From positions 51,628-115,627 of the forward strand of contig NZ_MSDF01000020.1 of NCBI RefSeq assembly GCF_002022275.1: DNA of 64,000 nt, read 5' to 3'. The notes under the pieces were generated by a model. The model was not told the origin of the DNA and made no database searches. It saw only the letters and a list, made by a program, of their open reading frames with translations. Below are positions 34,068 to 42,324 of the stretch, piece after piece. Numbering within the stretch: position 1 is the first letter of the stretch; every line of letters starts with the position of its first letter. Both the position numbers and the translations under genes were made by a program. This DNA is from Pseudomonas fluorescens (GTDB lineage Bacteria; Pseudomonadota; Gammaproteobacteria; Pseudomonadales; Pseudomonadaceae).

Positions 34068-34364
34068 ATGTGCGGACTCTGCGGGCTGCTCGGTGAAGAC
34101 CTGCACTGGAGCGACCCCTTGGGCGATGAGCTGCCCAGGCGCCGCGAGCGCTTGCGTCGGATCGCGGCGATCAATCAGGTGCTGGCGGTGTTCCGGCTCA
34201 AGGTAGAGGACTTTCAGGGCGCGTCGTATCTCCTGATGGGCGCCACCGGCAAACAGGAACTCGCCAGCGGTCTGGATCAGCTGTGGCAAGCCGCCGAAAG
34301 CATGCTCGGCCGCCCGCTGGACCCCCTCGACCCACGCCTGCTGGAATATCTGGAGTCATCATGA
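34068..34364 (+). CDS. Small CxxC protein of unknown function upstream of the COG0523 GTPase
   Basis: A 98-residue protein beginning MCGLCGLLGEDLHW: Cys2 and Cys5 form an N-terminal CxxC. The start resembles class II amidotransferase N-termini (MCG), but the protein is far too short for that fold. The rest is helical and charged (RRRERLRRIAAINQVLAVFR), without signal or membrane segments. Its stop overlaps the GTPase start by 4 bp, so they are made together. It may present or receive metal from the GTPase; I do not recognise a characterised homologue. Confidence 0.8.
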   Translation: MCGLCGLLGEDLHWSDPLGDELPRRRERLRRIAAINQVLAVFRLKVEDFQGASYLLMGATGKQELASGLDQLWQAAESMLGRPLDPLDPRLLEYLESS

Positions 34365-35335
34365 GCATCGCCCTTAACGTCATCACCGGCTTCCTCGGCA
34401 GTGGCAAAACCACCTTGCTCAAGCGCCTGCTGCAGGGCGAAAGCCTCGGCGACACGGCGTTGTTGATCAACGAATTCGGCGACGTCGGCATCGACCATCT
34501 GCTGGTAGAAGAAGTCGCGCCGGACACGGTGCTGCTGCCCGGTGGCTGTGTCTGCTGCTCGATTCGCGGCGAGCTGAAAGACGCGCTGCTCGGCCTGTTG
34601 CAACGCCGCGAGCGCGGCGAAATTCCGGCCTTCAAACGGGTGATCCTGGAGACCACCGGCCTCGCCGACCCGGCGCCGATCCTCGCCACCCTGAACAACG
34701 ATGTGCAGCTGCGCGGGCGCTTTCATATCGGTCTGGTGATTACCTTGGTCGACGCCAGCCATGCCGCGCTGCAAGAGCGCCTGCACCCGGAGTGGCTGGC
34801 CCAGGTAGCAGCGGCGGATCGCCTGCTGCTGAGCAAGACCGACCTGGAAGGCGAGTGCGATGCCCTGCGTACGCACTTGCAGGCACTCAACGCCGGTACA
34901 CCCATCCTCGATACCCACGACATTCACAGCGGCGATCAACTGCTGCTCGGCGAAGGTTTGCGCAGCGCCGAGCCGGCTGTGGAAGTCAGCCGCTGGCAAC
35001 TGCATCAGACCACCACGGCAACCCATGGCGCGGCGCAGGTCTGCTGCCTGAACTTCGAGCAGCCGTTGGATTGGGTGGGGTTCGGGGTGTGGTTGTCGAT
35101 GCTGCTAAGATGCCACGGCGAACGAATCCTTCGCGTCAAAGGACTGCTCAACGTGAACGCAAGCTCGGCCCCTATCGTCATTCATGGCGTGCAGCACTGC
35201 CTGCATGCCCCGGTTCATTTGCCCGCATGGCCGGGCAGCGACCGCCAGTCGCGCCTGGTGTTTATCCTGCGCGGCCTTGACCCGGCGTTGTTGCGCCGCT
35301 CCTTTGAGGTGTTCTCACGGCGGTTTGCAGCATGA
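34361..35335 (+). CDS. COG0523/CobW-family metallochaperone GTPase
   Basis: A 324-residue G3E-family GTPase. The Walker A GFLGSGKT is at 10-17, and the metal-binding GCVCC (C63, C65, C66) is the CxCC signature of the family. ETTGLADPAP follows as the Walker B/switch region, and SKTD is the guanine-specificity motif. Such proteins insert Zn, Co or Fe into client enzymes at the cost of GTP. No Zur-like box lies nearby. Location in a catabolic operon with a metal-dependent NodB-fold enzyme suggests a dedicated client; this is inferred. Confidence 0.88.
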   Translation: MSIALNVITGFLGSGKTTLLKRLLQGESLGDTALLINEFGDVGIDHLLVEEVAPDTVLLPGGCVCCSIRGELKDALLGLLQRRERGEIPAFKRVILETTGLADPAPILATLNNDVQLRGRFHIGLVITLVDASHAALQERLHPEWLAQVAAADRLLLSKTDLEGECDALRTHLQALNAGTPILDTHDIHSGDQLLLGEGLRSAEPAVEVSRWQLHQTTTATHGAAQVCCLNFEQPLDWVGFGVWLSMLLRCHGERILRVKGLLNVNASSAPIVIHGVQHCLHAPVHLPAWPGSDRQSRLVFILRGLDPALLRRSFEVFSRRFAA

Positions 35336-36507
35336 TCACCCTGCGCGTCCTTGGTACTTCCGTCACCTTGCTGGAAACGTTGCGCGTGCGCGCCGAGCAG
35401 GAGCTGGGCATTCGCCTGGTGTATCAGGTGCACGATGTTGAACAGGCCCAACGCATCGCGGTGATGCAGCCCGACAGCTACGACCTCTATGACCAATGGT
35501 TTCACAACGTCGATTTCGTGTGGCCGGCACGGGCGATCCAGCCGATCGACACGCGGCGCATTGCGCTGTGGCACGAGATCAACGACTTGCCCAAGCGTGG
35601 GCGCTTATCTCCAGGCGACCGCCTTGGCAGCGGCAGCGTGCCGAGCGAGCGCCTGTTTGTGCAGCACGATGGCAGCCTCGGCAGTACTGTCACTGAACGC
35701 ATCAGTATGTTGCCCTTGACCCACAATGCGGACAGTTTTGCGTATCGCCCTGAGCGTTTGCCTGAAGGGTTCAGCCATGGCAATGAAAGCTGGGGCTGGT
35801 TGCTCGATCCCAGGTTGCGCGGGCGTACCGCACTGCAAAGCGACGCGGCTATTGGCGCGCTGGATGCCGCGTTGGCGGTGCAGGGTGCGGGGCTGGCTGG
35901 CTTCAAGGACATTGGCAATATGAGCATCGAGGAGATCGATGTGCTGGCCGATATTTTGGTGCGCAAGCAGAAGGAGGGGCATTTTGCGGCGTTCTGGTCG
36001 GACGATGAGGAGGCGGCGCAGTTGATGGTGAGTCCGAGTATCGATATCCAGAGCCTCTGGTCACCGACCTTGATGCGCTTGCACCGCGCGGGCGTGAAGT
36101 ACCGGTTGGCGGTACCGCGTGAGGGGTATCGCGCGTGGTTTGGTGGGTTGTCGTTGTCGCGTCATGCTCAGGGGCCGGTGCTGGATGCGGCTTATGCTTA
36201 TTTGAATTGGTGGTTGTCGGGGTGGCCTGGGGCGGTGATGGCGCGCCAGGGTTATTACATCGGTAACCCGGCGCGTACGCGGGATCATTTGAGCCGTGCC
36301 GAGTGGGATTACTGGTATGCCGGCAAGCCTGCCCGGGAGGAGTTGCCTGGCAGTGATGGACTGCCGCTGATTGAGGTGGGTGAAGTGCGTGATGGCGGGG
36401 CTTACGAGCAGCGGATGGGGCACATTGCGGTGTGGAATTCGGTGATGGATGAGCACAACTATCTGGTGCGCAGGTGGGGTGATTTCATGCGGGCTCGGGG
36501 TGTTTGA
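35332..36507 (+). CDS. PotD-like substrate-binding protein without signal peptide
   Basis: A 391-residue protein with the fold signature of polyamine/Fe-type periplasmic binding proteins: YDLYDQWFHNVDFVWPA near 50-66, PLTHNADSFAY, and YRAWFGGLSLS. Unlike them it starts MITLRVLGTSVTLLETLRVR and has no signal peptide. The start overlaps the GTPase stop by 4 bp, so no longer form is available. It is therefore probably cytoplasmic, acting as a ligand sensor, carrier or enzyme subunit. No ABC permease or ATPase genes accompany it. Function unknown. Confidence 0.8.
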   Translation: MITLRVLGTSVTLLETLRVRAEQELGIRLVYQVHDVEQAQRIAVMQPDSYDLYDQWFHNVDFVWPARAIQPIDTRRIALWHEINDLPKRGRLSPGDRLGSGSVPSERLFVQHDGSLGSTVTERISMLPLTHNADSFAYRPERLPEGFSHGNESWGWLLDPRLRGRTALQSDAAIGALDAALAVQGAGLAGFKDIGNMSIEEIDVLADILVRKQKEGHFAAFWSDDEEAAQLMVSPSIDIQSLWSPTLMRLHRAGVKYRLAVPREGYRAWFGGLSLSRHAQGPVLDAAYAYLNWWLSGWPGAVMARQGYYIGNPARTRDHLSRAEWDYWYAGKPAREELPGSDGLPLIEVGEVRDGGAYEQRMGHIAVWNSVMDEHNYLVRRWGDFMRARGV

Positions 36508-36511
36508 TTTG

Positions 36512-36575
36512 TGTGCATATCCGTTGTTTGGGTAACGACTCTTCCCTTATATCGGGTTGCCCACGGATTCAAGAC
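36512..36575. repeat. Decayed two-hairpin intergenic repeat (CATATCCGTTG family)
   Basis: GTGCATATCCGTTGTTTGGG and the following TAACG, then CCCTTATATCGGG, match the copy that begins at 63949 (TGTATATCCGTTGCTGCGG, TAACGG, CCGCTCTTACAGCGG). The second hairpin is degraded here. Confidence 0.6.
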
Positions 36576-36622
36576 TGCGTGCGGCCAGCGATTGCGGTCT
36601 CCCAGACAAATGGAGATCCAAA

Positions 36623-36712
36623 TGTGGGAGCGGGCTTGCTCGCGAATGCGGTGTATCAGTCACCATATTCATTGGCTGACACACCGCCTTCGCGAGCAAG
36701 CCCGCTCCCACA
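36623..36712. repeat. REPIN, GTGGGAGCGGGCTTGCTCGC type
   Basis: Arms TGTGGGAGCGGGCTTGCTCG (from 36623) and complement (ending 36712); the loop has the GCGGTGT/ACACCGC extension and TATCAGTCA...TGGCTGACA dyad. Same subtype as the element at 39301-39390. Confidence 0.92.
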
Positions 36713-36946
36713 CTTGACTGCGTTTTGATCCCCGCCATCTATAGGTGAGATGTTCTCGCCAATAAAATGACATTCAATTCCCCGCTCTTACTGGGTGTAC
36801 ATATCCCATCCTCCAGCTAATCTCCTAAAACCAGACACTCACTAAAAATAGCTATTTTTTTGACGCCAAGTCAGCAGTCGCCAGGGAGGCGTATGACAAA
36901 GGGACTCAACGGCAGAGAGAGGCAAACGCTGCCAGAGGGCTCGGCG

Positions 36947-39283
36947 ATGAAGTGGCGCCACACATTCCAAACCCGCATTGCCGGGGTGCTGGCGCTGTTG
37001 CTGCTGGTCGTCGTGGGCGCCACCTACTTCGCCGTCAAGGCTGCCACCACCCGCGCCGTGGAAAATCAGGCCCAGGTTCAACTCAACACCGGCAGCCAGG
37101 TGTTTGAACGTCTGCTGGATTTGCGCGGGCGGCGGCTGCAATACGGGCTGGACTGGCTGACCGTCGATGGCCCCTTCAAACATGCCGTGATCGAAGGCCA
37201 GGAGGCGCCGATTCTGGCGGCGCTGCGTCGCCATGGTACGGGCCTGCGTGCCAGCGAAGTGTTCGTGCTGGACCTGCAGGGCAACGTGATGGTCAGCACC
37301 TTGCCCGTGCTGAAGCAGGGCCAGGCATTTCCCTATGGAGAAGCGTTGCGCCAGGCACGGCGCAGTGGCTTGCAGATGTTGATCGTCGCCATGGACGGGC
37401 AACCCTATCTGCTCGTGCAGGATGACGTACTCGATCCGCAACCCATTGCCCGTGTGGTCATGGGCTTTCCCATGGACGCGTTGTTTGCAAGCGAACTGCG
37501 CTCCATGAGCAACCTGGACGTGTCATTCCTCAGCGTACAAGACGGCAACGCCGGCCAATTGTTCACCACTCAGCCCGACAGCTACAGAGCCGGCATCATC
37601 AGTATCCTGCGCGACGCGCACCTGAACCCTGAAGCACAGATCACCCGGTTTTACGGGCAACGGGTGCTCAGTCAGGTGCTGCCGCTGGCCAACACCGGTG
37701 ACGGCAATGAAGTACGCGTATTGCTGCAAAGCCCGCTGGATCACGCGCTGGAATCCTTCGCGCCACTGGATCGGCAATTCCTCGGGATTGCCTTGGCAGT
37801 GCTGGTGGTGTCGCTGGCAGGCGCATTGTTTCTGGCGCGGCGGGTATCACGTCCGCTCAACGCCTTGGTCGATGCGGCGCAGCGGATTGGCGACGGCGAC
37901 TACCGCACGCCCGTGCGGGTGCGCAGCCACGATGAGTTCGGCCTGCTGGCGCGCGCGTTTAATGCGATGCAAAGCGGCATTGCCGTGCGTGAACGGCAAC
38001 TGGCGCATAACGCCTTGCATGACCCGCTCACCGGGCTGCCCAATCGCGCCCTGGCCTTGGAGCGCCTGGGCAGTGCGATCAGTGCGCGGCGGCCGGTGGT
38101 GTTGCTCTATGTGGGTATCGAAAACTACCGGGTAATCAACGAAGGGTTCGGCCCGCAAGGTGTGGAAGAAATGCTGCGCGAAGCCAGCCGCTGCCTGACC
38201 ATGAGCCTGACGGCCAGCGACACCGCCGCGCGTATCGCGGGCAGTGAGTTTTTGCTGTTGCTGGAAAACACTGAAATCGACCGTGCCGTGGCCCGCGCTG
38301 ACCGGCTGTACGGGCTGCTCACCGAGCCGCAGCGCATCGGCAACGATGAAGTGCGTCATGAGGTCAGCATCGGCATCGCCGCCTACCCCATCGACGGCCA
38401 GCAGGTGGAAGAGCTGATCAGCCGCGCCGCCATTGCCCGGCATGATGCCGCAACGTTGCCCGGGCATTTGCAGATCTATCAGCAAGACCGCGACCTCGTG
38501 CATCAGCGCCAGATCACCCTGATTCGTGACTTGCGCCGCGCGGTGGTCGAGGGCGAGTTGTTCCTGTGTTACCAGCCCAAGCTCGATCTGCGTGATGGGT
38601 GCGTGCGCCAGGCGGAAGCCTTGCTGCGCTGGCAGCATCCAACCCTCGGCCAGGTGTCCCCCAGCGAATTTATTCCGCTGGCCGAACGTACCGGCAGTAT
38701 TGGCGGGCTGACCCTATGGGTGATCGATGAGGCTATCCGCCAGATCGGCGACTGGTCGCAGCGGGGTTTGCACATTCAGCTGTCGGTGAATATTTCCGTG
38801 GACGACCTGGCCGATGATGACCTCGCCATTCGCGTCACCGCGTTGTTGATGCAGTACAAAGTCCCGGCCGAACAGCTGATTTTCGAGATCACTGAAAGCG
38901 CGATCATGCACAACCCGCAACAGGCCCTCAACGTGCTGGAACAACTGCGCGGCTGTGGCATCAGCCTGTCGGTCGATGACTTTGGCACCGGCTATTCGTC
39001 CCTCGCGCAACTGCAGCGCCTGCCGGTGCAGGAAGTGAAGATCGACCAGTCCTTTATCCGCAACCTCGACAGCACCAGCGGCGACGGCGTGATCGTGCGC
39101 TCGACCATTGAGATGAGCCATAACCTGGGCCTCAAGGTGGTGGCCGAAGGCGTGGAGTTCGAGCCAAGCCTGAAGCTGCTCAAACAGTGGAAGTGCGACA
39201 CCGCCCAGGGGAACCTGATCAGCCGGCCGTTGAACGCCATGGCGTTTGAGATGTGGATGCGGCGCGAGCACGTGTTGATTTGA
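36947..39283 (+). CDS. Membrane c-di-GMP phosphodiesterase with degenerate GGDEF and intact EAL domains
   Basis: A 778-residue protein. Membrane helix 1 is at about 11-30, followed by a periplasmic sensor region, helix 2 at about 278-299 and HAMP at about 300-350. The GGDEF-like domain has AGSEF (431-435) instead of GGDEF, so cyclase activity is unlikely. The EAL domain is intact: EALLRW (E557), NIS, FEITES, DDFGTGYSS, KIDQSF and AEGVE. It probably degrades c-di-GMP in response to an external signal. The ATG at 36947 with GAGGG upstream is preferred to those at 36860 and 36893. Confidence 0.88.
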   Translation: MKWRHTFQTRIAGVLALLLLVVVGATYFAVKAATTRAVENQAQVQLNTGSQVFERLLDLRGRRLQYGLDWLTVDGPFKHAVIEGQEAPILAALRRHGTGLRASEVFVLDLQGNVMVSTLPVLKQGQAFPYGEALRQARRSGLQMLIVAMDGQPYLLVQDDVLDPQPIARVVMGFPMDALFASELRSMSNLDVSFLSVQDGNAGQLFTTQPDSYRAGIISILRDAHLNPEAQITRFYGQRVLSQVLPLANTGDGNEVRVLLQSPLDHALESFAPLDRQFLGIALAVLVVSLAGALFLARRVSRPLNALVDAAQRIGDGDYRTPVRVRSHDEFGLLARAFNAMQSGIAVRERQLAHNALHDPLTGLPNRALALERLGSAISARRPVVLLYVGIENYRVINEGFGPQGVEEMLREASRCLTMSLTASDTAARIAGSEFLLLLENTEIDRAVARADRLYGLLTEPQRIGNDEVRHEVSIGIAAYPIDGQQVEELISRAAIARHDAATLPGHLQIYQQDRDLVHQRQITLIRDLRRAVVEGELFLCYQPKLDLRDGCVRQAEALLRWQHPTLGQVSPSEFIPLAERTGSIGGLTLWVIDEAIRQIGDWSQRGLHIQLSVNISVDDLADDDLAIRVTALLMQYKVPAEQLIFEITESAIMHNPQQALNVLEQLRGCGISLSVDDFGTGYSSLAQLQRLPVQEVKIDQSFIRNLDSTSGDGVIVRSTIEMSHNLGLKVVAEGVEFEPSLKLLKQWKCDTAQGNLISRPLNAMAFEMWMRREHVLI

Positions 39284-39300
39284 ACGTATCGCAGGGCTCA

Positions 39301-39390
39301 TGTGGGAGCGGGCTTGCTCGCGAATGCGGTGGATCAGCCGACGAATCTGTTGACTGACACGCCGCATTCGCGAGCAAGCCCGCTCCCACA
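39301..39390. repeat. REPIN, GTGGGAGCGGGCTTGCTCGC type
   Basis: Arms start at 39301 and end at 39390 and enclose a loop with a GCGGTG...CGCCGC extension. It lies between the convergent phosphodiesterase and glucose dehydrogenase genes, next to the gcd terminator. Confidence 0.92.
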
Positions 39391-39411
39391 TTTTGATCTT
39401 CATTTCTCATG

Positions 39412-39447
39412 AAAAAGGCGGCTACCCGTGAAGGTAGCCGCCTTTAT
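39412..39447 (-). terminator. Rho-independent terminator of gcd
   Basis: A 13-bp perfect stem (39414-39426 with 39433-39445, core GGCGGCTACC/GGTAGCCGCC) with a 6-base loop is followed on the minus strand by T residues. It lies 17 bp after the gcd stop. Confidence 0.9.
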
Positions 39448-39464
39448 TTTGCCGCCGAGAATGC

Positions 39465-41882
39465 TTAGTCCGGCAGTTTGAACGCCATCACGTAGTCACC
39501 CTGCTTGGTGCCCAGCGAGCCGTGACCGCCGGCCATGACCAGCACGTACTGCTTGCCGTCCTTGCCGGTGTAGGTCATCGGGGTGGTTTGCGCGCCTGCT
39601 GGCAGGCGGCCTTCCCACAGTTGCTTGCCGTTTTTCACGTCATAGGCACGCAGGTACTGGTCCAGGGTACCGCTGAGGAACGCTACGCCACCGGCGGTGG
39701 TGAACGTACCGCCCAGGCTAGGCACGCCCATGGTCAGCGGAACCGGAACCGGCGAGCTGTCGCGCACGGTGCCGTTTTTGTGCATCCAGATGGTTTTATG
39801 CGTGGTCAGGTCGACCGCTGCCACATAACCCCACGCTGGAGCCTGGCACGGCAGGCCCATTGGCGACAGCAGCGCTTCAAGGATCACGCCGTACGGCGCG
39901 CCTTTGTTCGGCTGTACACCTTCGGTCTCGCTGACGCGCGGGCCTTGTTTGGCGATGTCGGCGGCCGGGATCAGTTTCGATTTGAACGCCATGTAGCTCG
40001 GGTTCACGAACGCGATCTGGCGTACCGGGTCGACGGAAATGCCGCCCCAGTCGAACACACCGAAGTTACCCGGGTAAACGATCGAGCCTTGCAGCGACGG
40101 CGGGGTGAACGGGCCGTCGTAGCGCATCGACTTGAAGTCGATCCGGCAGATCAGTTGGTCGAACGGGGTCACGCCCCACATGTCGCGTTCTTTCAACGGT
40201 GGCGGCATGAAGTTCAGGTCGGATTTCGGTTGGGTCGGGGCGGTGTGATCGCCGGCGACTGCGCCTTGTGGAACCGGAATTTCATTGATTGGCACAACGG
40301 GCTGACCATTGCTGCGGTCCAGCACGTAGATGCTGCCTTGCTTGGTCGAAGCCATCACCGCTTGCTTCACGCCGTCAGCAGTTTTGATGTCGATCAGCGA
40401 AGGCTGGCCGCCCACGTCCATGTCCCACAGGTCGTGGTGAGTGAACTGGAAGGTCCACTTCACGTGGCCGCTGTCGATGTCCAGCGCGGTCAGGCCGGCG
40501 CTGTATTTTTCAGAGTCCGGGGTACGGTCGCCGCCGTACTGGTCGGGCATCTGGTTGCCCATCGGCAGGTAGAGCATGCCGAGTTTTTCATCGACGCTGA
40601 ACATGGACCACATATTCGGCGAGTTGCGGGTGTAGGTCTTGCCCTCGGCCAACGGGGTGGTGTCGTCCGGGTTGCCGCTGTCCCAGTTCCACACCAGCTT
40701 GCCGGTGTGCACGTCGAACGCGCGGATCACGCCGCTTGGCTCGTCGGTGGAGACGTTGTCGGTCACGTGGCCGCCGATCACGACCAGGTTTTTGGTCACG
40801 GCCGGCGGCGAGGTGGAGTAGTAACCGCCCGGGGCGAAGCTGCCGATATTGGCACGCAGGTCGACCTGGCCTTTGTCACCGAAGTCTTCGCACATTTTGC
40901 CGGTGTCGGCGTTCAGGGCGATCAGACGGGTGTCGGCGGTGGGCACGAAGATGCGTTTCGGGCAGACGGCACTGACCGGCGCCGGGCTGGCGGAACCGGT
41001 TGGGCTCTGCTCGGACGCATACACCGCGTCATCGTGATACGACACGCCACGGCAGGTCATGTGCGCCCAACCCTTGAAGTTCTGTGCACCTTCGGTGCTG
41101 ATCTTCGGGTCGAAACGCCAGATTTCCTTGCCGGTGTCCGGGTCCAGGGCAATTACCTGGCTGTGCGGGGTACACACGTAAAGCATGCCGTTGACTTTCA
41201 GCGGGGTGTTTTCCGCGGTGGTCTCACCGGGGTCACCTGCGCCAGGAATGTCACCCGTGCGGAAGGTCCACGCCGGCACCAGCTTGTGAGCGTTTTCCGG
41301 GGTGATCTGCGCCAGTGGCGAGTAACGGTCACCGAAGGCCGAACGGCCATAGGAGTTCCAGTCGCCATCGGCCTGGGTCGGGGCTGCGCTGGTCATGCCA
41401 GGGACAGCGTCGCGGTCCAGTTGGCCGGTCTTGACCATTTCACCCGGGTTGGTGAATTGGCTGGCAAGCGCGGTCGCGCCGGCCAATACCACGGCCACGC
41501 TCAGCGCCGCAGTGCCCATCGGCGCGGCTTGGCCACGCAACAGCGGACGGCGGAACCATGGCAGCAACATGACGATGCCCAAGGCGAACAGCAGGGCCAG
41601 ACGCGGCACCAGTTGCCACCAGTCCAGGCCGACTTCCCACAGTGCCCACACGGTACTGGCGAACAGCACCAATGCGTACAGGCCCAGTGCGGCGCGGCGT
41701 GTCGCCAGCAGCAAAAGGCCGGTGAGGGCGATGCCGATACCGGCCAGCAGGTAATACAGCGACCCGCCGAGCATGCTCAGCTTGACGCCGCCGGCCAGCA
41801 AGGCCAGCCCCATGATCAGCAGCAAGACGCCTAGCAGCCTGGGCAGCAGGCGGCTCGGGCTCGAAGCACCATCAGTGCTCAT
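39465..41882 (-). CDS. gcd: Membrane-bound PQQ-dependent glucose dehydrogenase
   Basis: An 805-residue quinoprotein. Five membrane helices fill the first 145 residues. A periplasmic eight-bladed PQQ propeller follows, starting DWNSYGRSAFGDRYSPLAQI and including TTAENTPLKVNGMLYVCTPH split around residue 225. It oxidises glucose to gluconolactone in the periplasm and feeds electrons to ubiquinone. In P. putida gcd is also close to the second lon and a TonB receptor gene; here an accessory block separates it from lon. Confidence 0.95.
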   Translation of the reverse strand: MSTDGASSPSRLLPRLLGVLLLIMGLALLAGGVKLSMLGGSLYYLLAGIGIALTGLLLLATRRAALGLYALVLFASTVWALWEVGLDWWQLVPRLALLFALGIVMLLPWFRRPLLRGQAAPMGTAALSVAVVLAGATALASQFTNPGEMVKTGQLDRDAVPGMTSAAPTQADGDWNSYGRSAFGDRYSPLAQITPENAHKLVPAWTFRTGDIPGAGDPGETTAENTPLKVNGMLYVCTPHSQVIALDPDTGKEIWRFDPKISTEGAQNFKGWAHMTCRGVSYHDDAVYASEQSPTGSASPAPVSAVCPKRIFVPTADTRLIALNADTGKMCEDFGDKGQVDLRANIGSFAPGGYYSTSPPAVTKNLVVIGGHVTDNVSTDEPSGVIRAFDVHTGKLVWNWDSGNPDDTTPLAEGKTYTRNSPNMWSMFSVDEKLGMLYLPMGNQMPDQYGGDRTPDSEKYSAGLTALDIDSGHVKWTFQFTHHDLWDMDVGGQPSLIDIKTADGVKQAVMASTKQGSIYVLDRSNGQPVVPINEIPVPQGAVAGDHTAPTQPKSDLNFMPPPLKERDMWGVTPFDQLICRIDFKSMRYDGPFTPPSLQGSIVYPGNFGVFDWGGISVDPVRQIAFVNPSYMAFKSKLIPAADIAKQGPRVSETEGVQPNKGAPYGVILEALLSPMGLPCQAPAWGYVAAVDLTTHKTIWMHKNGTVRDSSPVPVPLTMGVPSLGGTFTTAGGVAFLSGTLDQYLRAYDVKNGKQLWEGRLPAGAQTTPMTYTGKDGKQYVLVMAGGHGSLGTKQGDYVMAFKLPD

Positions 41883-42035
41883 AGTGTGTTTCTCCGTGAC
41901 GTTGGAATTATGTAACCCCGTGCTTCACTGTAGATGACGATTCGGCGCGGGCTTGGTTCAGCGTTAATTCGGTTTTTCTGGGGATAGCAGCGTTATCCAC
42001 AGGCGGGCGAGGATTTCCCACGCGCAGGTCGGTGT

Positions 42036-42051
42036 AAGACAGCGCTGTCTT
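42036..42051. promoter_or_regulatory. Perfect 16-bp palindrome AAGACAGCGCTGTCTT upstream of gcd
   Basis: AAGACAGC and GCTGTCTT abut without a spacer, about 155 bp before the gcd start. It is a candidate operator of unknown regulator. Confidence 0.5.
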
Positions 42052-42092
42052 TGCGAGTAGGAGTAATCGGCAAGATGGGATCGACCGGGGCG

Positions 42093-42104
42093 TGAAACGT
42101 TTCA
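42093..42104. promoter_or_regulatory. LacI-family operator-like palindrome TGAAACGTTTCA
   Basis: A perfect 12-bp palindrome of the shape used by LacI-family sugar regulators (Cra/FruR, and PtxS with a slightly longer centre), about 210 bp upstream of gcd. PtxS is known to control glucose/2-ketogluconate genes in Pseudomonas; which regulator binds here is inferred. Confidence 0.55.
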
Positions 42105-42207
42105 GTTTGTTGCCGACAAGGATAAAGCGACTGCGCGCCGAGAGAAAGCGCCAATCGCAAGATGCATCATTTCAGATTTGGTAACAGTGACAGAACGTCG
42201 CGCGATA

Positions 42208-42320
42208 GATCGTTCCCACGCTCTGCGTGGGAACGCCGCTTGTGACGCTCCGCGTCACGGTTTTCAGAGCGGACGCGGAGCGTCCCAGGCTGCATTCCCA
42301 CGCAGAGCGTGGGAACGATC
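42208..42320. repeat. Multi-hairpin palindromic repeat, GATCGTTCCCACGC type
   Basis: The second copy of the element at 21836-21942, here 113 bp, with the same outer ends (GATCGTTCCCACGCTCTGCG) and a GTGACGCTCCGCGTCAC hairpin. The third hairpin is changed. It lies just past the stop of the receptor gene. Confidence 0.9.
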
Positions 42321-42324
42321 AAAG

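Larger units (their letters stand above)
36508..36946. other. Intergenic region with decayed repeats (439 bp)
   Basis: No gene was seen. It holds a decayed copy of the CATATCCGTTG-type repeat (about 36512-36575), a REPIN (36623-36712), another fragment of the first repeat (CCGCTCTTAC...TGTACATATCC, about 36781-36810) and an AT-rich stretch with an AAAAATAGCTATTTTT palindrome (36845-36860) before the c-di-GMP gene. Confidence 0.7.
41883..42324. other. Intergenic region upstream of gcd (442 bp)
   Basis: No gene was seen. It contains two perfect palindromes (42036-42051, 42093-42104) likely to regulate gcd and the 113-bp multi-hairpin repeat (42208-42320) next to the receptor gene stop. Confidence 0.7.

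Noticed and set aside
34068..34364. MCG start taken as a class II glutamine amidotransferase
   Set aside because: Only 98 residues, and none of the downstream amidotransferase motifs follow the N-terminal cysteine.
27443..39464. Accessory block considered as a genomic island or prophage
   Set aside because: No integrase, transposase, tRNA attachment site or phage structural gene; codon use looks native.
39522..41834. 770-codon open frame on the plus strand
   Set aside because: Antisense shadow of gcd; no recognisable domain and no ribosome-binding site.
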